From Harmonia axyridis (taxonomy: Eukaryota > Arthropoda > Insecta > Coleoptera > Coccinellidae), in NCBI RefSeq assembly GCF_914767665.1, contig NC_059501.1:29364501-29428500 (forward strand): 64,000 nucleotides of DNA, given 5' to 3'. The first letter of the stretch is position 1, and each line of letters starts with the position of its first letter. The notes beneath the pieces were generated by a model. That model was not told the origin of the DNA, searched no databases, and saw nothing but the letters and a program-made list of their open reading frames with translations. Below are positions 59,001 to 64,000 of this stretch, piece after piece. The position numbers and the translations under genes are program-made.

Positions 59001-60229
59001 TTTATCTGGTTTCAAATTATGTTTTCATATAAACCTATGTAACCTACATGATATTTAATGGCCTACAGTCGAAATGTAAAAAACTCCTAGATATAGATAA
59101 TGATAAATTTGAAGAAACACAGTACCTAGTATAATTCACAACATTTTCACGGCTTATTGTTCAACAAAATTTAAAAATTCCGGGATTTTCAGTGCTGGTC
59201 TAGTCAGTTTTTCAATTGACCACGGTTGAAAAGCTCCAAATTTTCTAATTCTGTTAAACACACTATTAACAGTATACATATAATGTGATAAATAAACAAA
59301 GCAAATCTCTCATTTTTTGTAACCCCCCCCCCATTTAGGAACACGAAGTATTTGTATTATAGAACAGCAATTCAAAGTATCGTGCGAAATTTCATTGTTA
59401 ATATTGGCGTCATAACCAGAGAAAATTCAAAAAGAATATAGAAAAAATGAGAAAAGAACTGACGTGAAATCAGGAGCTTTTTAGCTCTCGTTCATTCATA
59501 TGTCAATTGCTCCCTTGGATACCATATATAATTACCTAAATACATTTCTCTGGTATCCAAGGGAGCAATTGATACATGAACTAACGAGCTCTAAAAATCT
59601 ACCTCCATTTTAAATAACTTAAATTATGGAAAATAAGAGAGAAATTGTGTTTGAGATGTGCCATCTTTGTGGTCCTTCCATTTGATAAAAAAGACATAGA
59701 TGACGAGTACATTGAACAATTTTGAAGCACCTCATTTCTCGCAATATATTTGATTTGTTAGCTGTGTCCCTCAGTTTTGTAGTTTTGCCCATTTGCTGTT
59801 CTATATTTGCCTTCAGTTTTCAATCAGTAAATTATCATCATTGAAAAGGAATAGCTTTTTAAACAAAAAGACAGTTATTTCGAAAGATGTATTATTGCGA
59901 AGATTACAAAATTTCTCAAAAAATTTAAAAATTTTGAATTATATACCCCTATCAAGTATGACTTCTATAAAATGGTCTTTGAAGAATAAAAGTTACATAT
60001 TTTAAAATTCACGGTCCAATTTATTAAGCTTTTGGTCATAAGGAAGTATAAATAGCCCACTACACACAAAAAGAAATACCCACAAAAAAATGACTAAACT
60101 AAGATACTGCACCTTATTCAGATCGAAAGACTTCTCTACACTATCAATTTTAGGACAGCTTCCTACAGACAACACTTGGCTGTGAACACCAAAAATGCAG
60201 AGAGCTGAAATTATCAACAATTCCAACAT
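56055..60229 (-). CDS. lipocalin A, apolipoprotein D-like, complete (5 exons)
   Basis: Exons (minus strand): 60229-60113, 57931-57801, 57745-57654, 56335-56243, 56188-56055; 567 nt, 188 residues. All introns are GT-AG. The start at 60229 gives a signal peptide (MLELLIISALCIFGVHSQ). Exon 1 ends SVEKSFDLNK, exon 2 opens with the lipocalin signature YLGKWYE, exon 3 has SIEGTARP and KLIVNF, exon 4 DAPYWVLETDYESYAVVW, exon 5 FAWILTRERNPPSEVLEKA. Cysteines in exons 1, 2, 4 and 5 fit the two disulfides of the ApoD/Lazarillo group. Expected role: secreted beta-barrel carrier of small hydrophobic ligands; the ligand is unknown. Intron 1 (2.2 kb) contains MITEs and intron 3 a mariner. The frame is open upstream of 60229, but only that Met places the signal peptide correctly. 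Confidence 0.93.
56395..57200 (+). mobile_element. mariner remnant in lipocalin A intron 3
   Basis: Opposite in strand to the host gene. Fragments in shifting frames include MDTSREKHSKFTILEF, VQELKIAKN, P-F-V-A-V-G-D-W and QAKAVVVET; at DNA level the stretch parallels the transposase at 50.5 kb (AAGTGGATCGCTTACGACAA there, TAGTGTATCACTTACGACAA here). The 3' half with the second and third catalytic residues is absent. The left end is approximate. Confidence 0.68.
58822..59509. mobile_element. MITE in lipocalin A intron 1
   Basis: Left TATTGACGCATGAACAAACG with GCACTGAAAAGCTACC is mirrored at 59457-59509 by GGAGCTTTTTAGCTCTCGTT and CATTCATATGTCAATTG. Arms of about 50 bp, no coding content. Confidence 0.65.
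59473..59606. repeat. hairpin joining two MITE ends
   Basis: TGTCAATTGCTCCCTTGGAT with ACCA and TGGTATCCAAGGGAGCAATT are exact complements; the flanks (TTAGCTCTCGTTCATTC / ATGAACTAACGAGCTCTAAA) extend the stem. Its left arm is also the right end of the 58822-59509 MITE, so two copies are joined head to head or overlap. Confidence 0.7.
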
Positions 60230-61454
60230 ATTTACCGCTTGTTGCACTATTAACAAATAGTTTTTACCGCTACTCGAGTTTTTTATTATGGAGGAGAGAT
60301 AACCACATAAACAAATAAACCCAAAATAGTTCACTTTGGTACTTTTTTAGGAGCAGATAACATTTTCAATTATCTGATGATTCGAGCGAATGCTCATAAA
60401 AATAGGAATGAGGAAAGCAGTATTTACTATTATCCTTGACAGAATAATTATTAGGTGAGTAACAATCTTTTTGTTTACTTCAGAAAACGATGACAATTTC
60501 AGAAGGTGAAAAACGTAATGGAACACTGTTTTTGCTTGGACTAACGACCTTGAAATTTCGATGTTGTGTGTTGGAATTATGAACTTCTACTTGATGTAGA
60601 CTGAGTAATCTTGCATATATTTACAAAAAGATCTTTTTTTATAGCAGGTATTAAAGTCACTTCACAACTATTCAAAAAAGTAAATAAAATGTTATACTTG
60701 ACCCCAAGGTAGAAAAAATAAGAAGTGGTTAGATAACAAATTCATTCTTCAATTTATTAACATTCAACAACTTATTGAAATGACAAATAATCATTATTTT
60801 CCCTTTTCATGCTATGACAGAAACCGCCAGAAATATAAGGTACAAGGTGTAACCAATAGGTAACTCCTAGAAAGGTATTGGTGTAACATGGTTGGACATA
60901 GTCTAGTGGTGAATGCAAGTCCTTCAGGCCTTTCAAAAATGTAGCTTGTTGTGTATTCTAAGACTGTTAGTTTAGGATCTATAGGGTGATTAATGGAAAT
61001 TGGCATTAATTTATGATTGCTTTCACTTGGAAATCAGTAGTCTGATTTTGTTTGAATTTTGTGGGTTTGTTCACATCATAAAAGCCAGATTATTGAGTTT
61101 TTCCTTCAGACTTCAAAATCTTAATTTTTCACAAGTTTTAGAAGAATGTCGTTATTGCCATGAGAAATACACAGGATGTAATGAAGTACTTTTAACTTTG
61201 CATGGCAAATTTTTTCAAAGGAGTAACAAACGAAAGTTTTCATGTTCTATGTTGCTTTTTCAAAATATAATCCTGTTTTTGTTTGTTTTGTGATAATATT
61301 TGATGTCATCAGTTCAGATTTTTAATTTGATAGCTTTCTGTTCAAATTATCTTCATTCTAAAACCTCAGCACCTACAGAGTGTTGTAACACTCTACGTAA
61401 AATATTGATTCGAAGTATGCATGATCACTATTTTCTAAGGAAATAACATGGCAT
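60230..61454. other. upstream region of lipocalin A
   Basis: Likely contains the promoter of lipocalin A, but no TATA box at an expected distance is evident. AGATAA (GATA-factor) words occur near 60292 and 60355. The 97-codon plus-strand frame at 61000-61293 has no recognisable domain. Confidence 0.35.
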
Positions 61455-61502
61455 GCAGACAACCGCAACTTTCGAATCACTAGTCCAGTGCTCTACCGAG
61501 GA
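61455..61502 (-). tRNA. tRNA-like remnant (SINE head or pseudogene)
   Basis: The minus strand reads CTCGGTAGAGCACTGGACTA then GTGATTCGAAAGTTGCGG: a D-arm (CTC-GGTA-GAG) and an anticodon-like arm, followed by a degraded T-arm. It overlaps in sequence with the half at 33768 (GTAATTCGGTGGTTGCGGG), so both seem to derive from one tRNA-like ancestor whose loop CTAGTGA would place AGT as anticodon. Not a functional gene. Confidence 0.45.
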
Positions 61503-61966
61503 AGTTGAAAATTCCAACCGCATACGAGGAACCCCTTCTCCCAGAATCATATGTTAGTAGTATGTACACCTTATGAACTGCATAGTAAGCAAGTGTTATT
61601 GGAAAGACAATATTAGAAAGGAACCTATTCACTGTCAATGGTCATCACGACTCTATTAACCAATCCTCCAGCTTCGTCGACATATAGTGACTTCAACATG
61701 AATCAAATTTCTGAATCTTCCGATCAGGATCAACCGAACATATTAGGCTAAAGAATAATTCGAAAATAGTGGATTCTCCACGTCTGTGAATTAATTACAA
61801 AGAAATAACATCTGCTAGACCAAAAAAAGGACTTAAGCGAAGTGAGATTTTGAGGAACGAAGGACGAAAAAGCATAGTATAATTCGTGTTCAATATCTAT
61901 TTAATTCTTTCAATCAATTCAACAATGATTAGTTATGATGTTATGAATTAGAAATGTATATTTCGA

Positions 61967-63073
61967 TTATTCGTCGATTGGACAGTCCGTCTGATCCGTT
62001 TTAAATAAATCCTTCTTGCTTAGATTTAGCCTTTCGAAAACATTGTATGCTTTGTTCAAAATATCTTCGGATTGGTTCCTTTTTCTCGTCAAGATCCAAG
62101 CATACTCTGTAAAAAAATCACTCAAAGTTTTCTGTTTCAAGTCGACATGAAAAATTCGTAATACTCACTGGTGCTTACCCTTGGATATTCAGAACAGGCC
62201 CAAACAACTGCATAATTGTCGTAATCTGTTTCTAGAATCCAATATGGGGCATCCACACGAGCTAAAAAAAAATAAACAAATTTTGTGCTTTGATAATATT
62301 GTATACCTAATACTGTTACTACGAAAGCAAATGTTTTCAGGATAAAATTGATCTTTCTTATAGATTATTAGATCTGTTATTATCTCACTTTCCTGTAATA
62401 TACCTCTTTTAGCTACAATGATGCAACCCCAGGCAAGCCTTCGTACCCTGTCAAGGGATCTTCCTAGGGCTTTTTTGACCTACTCTGGCTTACACTACTA
62501 CTGTCCCAAATTTTGTTTTCCATAAAACCAATAGGTTTGGAATCTGACGAGATTTTGAAAGATTTCAATGAAAAAACTATCAAGGATGGAAGATAAGATA
62601 AGTGTGGAACATTTCAAAAATTTTGGGTAGATTTTTTTTGCTGTAGACATGCAAAACAGATTTTTTGCGGAAATACTCAGAGAATCGAAACCTAAAGTGA
62701 AAAAGTAAAATCCATTTTGGCAACAGAGAATGAAAATCGTGAACTTTTTTTCAGTATTCTACAGTTTACACCATATTCAATTGATTATTCATTACCTCCT
62801 CTAGCTGGAAAATTCACTAATAGTTTGGCCTCATCTGGTTTTCCTGCAAGTCGAGCATTCCCTTCTATACTACTTTTCTTCTGAGTTCTACAATATTTGA
62901 AAAAAGTTATTACAAATTCTTTTCTGATAGCTTTTAACTTACTTGCTATTAATGTCCTGGTTCAATACTCTCATCGTTCCATTCTCAAACACAGAATAGT
63001 CTGCGAAAATACATTTCTTTCCTAGCTCAAAATTAGCAAAGTATTTTTCAGCTTCGTACCATCGCCCTGTATA
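61967..63073 (-). CDS. lipocalin B, apolipoprotein D-like, exons 2-5
   Basis: Exons (minus strand): 63073-62943, 62887-62796, 62261-62169, 62106-61967, with GT-AG introns; 456 nt visible. Exon 2 begins YTGRWYEAEKYFANFELGKK (the G-x-W signature), exon 3 has SSIEGNARLAGKPDEAKLLV, exon 4 DAPYWILETDYDNYAVVWAC, exon 5 YAWILTRKRNQSEDILNKAY and ends DCPIDE. Exons 2, 3 and 4 are 131, 92 and 93 nt, exactly as in lipocalin A, with the same phases, so the two genes are tandem duplicates. Potential N-glycosylation sites (NGT, NQS, NLS) are present here but not in A at the same places. The first exon with the signal peptide was not found up to 64000 and probably lies beyond the window. Same expected role: secreted carrier of a hydrophobic ligand. 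Confidence 0.92.
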
Positions 63074-64000
63074 CTAGTAAAATCAATAAAATCAAATTTT
63101 ATTCTTTAATGACAGGTTTCAAAAATTTAATGATAATGATGGTGCTTTGGAGGGAGCAAAAAAACAATTGTTAGTAAACGAAAAAACTTCCCTTCAGTTG
63201 ATCCAAATATAATTTATACTTATATCATACTCTACAAACTGTACACTATGGTGTTCATCATTTTCATTTTCATGCCAAATATGTATGTTAGAACCTATGA
63301 AAAAAAATATTATATGAAAAATGTGATTAAGAGGGGTCCATACCGTTCAATCCTGGTAGTATATTAGGGACGAAGAAAGGATAGTACTTATGACTGTTTG
63401 ACCAATAATGGTTGCCCTATGCGCAAACCATGCGATTTACTTCGTTCATATTGCTCCGTCTTATATGTGAACGAACTATACAGGGTGATTCAAAATTCAG
63501 TATCAAGATTTCAGAGGATTATTGTTCAGATCAAAATAAGATATTTTTTCATAAACAGATGTCCGCAAAAGCTTCGTTACCGAACTACAGAGTTAAAATT
63601 TCAAGATTTTTTTAGTTTTTTCTTCATAGCTCATTCAATTTTGAGATATTGAGATCAAATTTGAAATATAGATTTTTTTGGGTTCACATCATCCAATAAG
63701 CCCCATAAAATTCTTGTAGTACGCCGCTGATGGATTCATATGAAATGACGTCTTTATTTTGTTCATACAGTTTTTTTCTCTTGTAATTTTTATGCATCTA
63801 CGACCGTATCGAGAAAAAGTAAATTGATTTTTTGTGATTCGATGCATTCAAATAAAATTTTAAACAAAAGGTAGGAACCTATTATCATAATGGAAACAAA
63901 AACCTCTACGTATTTGGTTTGTGATCTGAGTTATATCTTTCCTTAAACATTACCTGAAAAATAAGAAACCTAACAAACCCATATTTCAAATTTGATCTCA
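63074..64000. other. lipocalin B intron 1 (presumed), with MITE end
   Basis: The acceptor at 63074 shows that an intron extends rightwards. TACAGGGTGATTCAAAATTC at 63480 is a MITE terminus whose partner is not in view. No signal-peptide exon was found. Confidence 0.45.

Noticed and set aside
61000..61293. 97-codon plus-strand frame with C-x-x-C spacing (ECRYCHEKYTGC).
   Set aside because: No repeat of the cysteine pattern, no neighbouring exons, and hydrophobic simple sequence elsewhere.
63230..63297. Exon-like stretch on the minus strand after a TTTTTTTCATAG acceptor (HIWHENENDEHHSVQFVEYD in one frame).
   Set aside because: It lacks lipocalin motifs, has no good donor and does not fit the phase needed before exon 2 of lipocalin B.
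1..64000. CRISPR arrays, prokaryotic operons, phage or defence islands.
   Set aside because: No regular spacer-repeat arrays or bacterial genes; introns, LINEs and mariner elements show animal nuclear DNA.

Overview
This is a eukaryotic, AT-rich window that looks like insect nuclear DNA. There are no operons and coding capacity is sparse. The only convincing host genes are two multi-exon apolipoprotein D-type lipocalins with GT-AG introns. The rest is mostly decayed transposable elements of insect type: mariner DD34D, DD41D 'rosa'-like Tc1/mariner, several hAT lineages, Ty1/copia, RTE and jockey/CR1-like LINEs, and many foldback MITEs, some with CACCCTGTA-type ends. A beetle is plausible, but this is a weak inference.

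Layout. 0-4.34 kb: a minus-strand Ty1/copia element (5' LTR, initiator-Met-type primer site, gag, zinc knuckle, protease, integrase) running off the left edge and invaded by tandem repeats. 4.4-9.6 kb: dispersed repeats, palindromes, a GC-rich island, and an RTE LINE with an 11-bp target duplication. 9.6-12 kb: a LINE fragment and the 5' end of an LTR element with a Lys-type primer site. 13 kb: a hairpin-rich minisatellite. 15.3-20.6 kb: a hAT with target duplication, a DD41D element, a LINE 3' end, a second hAT lineage and a mariner. 21-31 kb: a jockey-like LINE, two neighbouring copies of one long-TIR element, a hAT copy carrying a nested insertion, and an orphan primer site. 31-41 kb: MITEs, a tRNA-like remnant, two DD41D remnants, an irritans-type mariner, a 1-kb palindrome and a third DD41D element. 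42.3-46.0 kb: an almost complete hAT with perfect 8-bp target duplication and a nested MITE. 46.1-47.8 kb: a DD41D element split by a foldback MITE. 48.8-55.1 kb: palindromes, two mariner remnants, and more hAT and MITE copies.

56.06-63.07 kb is the host locus: two head-to-tail lipocalins on the minus strand. Lipocalin A is complete (five exons, 188 residues, signal peptide). Lipocalin B has exons 2-5 in the window and no first exon in sight. Exons 2, 3 and 4 have identical lengths and phases in both, which shows a tandem duplication. Introns of A have been colonised by a mariner and by MITEs.

I see no CRISPR, prokaryotic defence or other unfamiliar multi-gene system. The interest lies in transposon nesting, unassigned repeat families, structured palindromes and the lipocalin pair. 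Exact ends of decayed elements are approximate unless a target duplication is stated.
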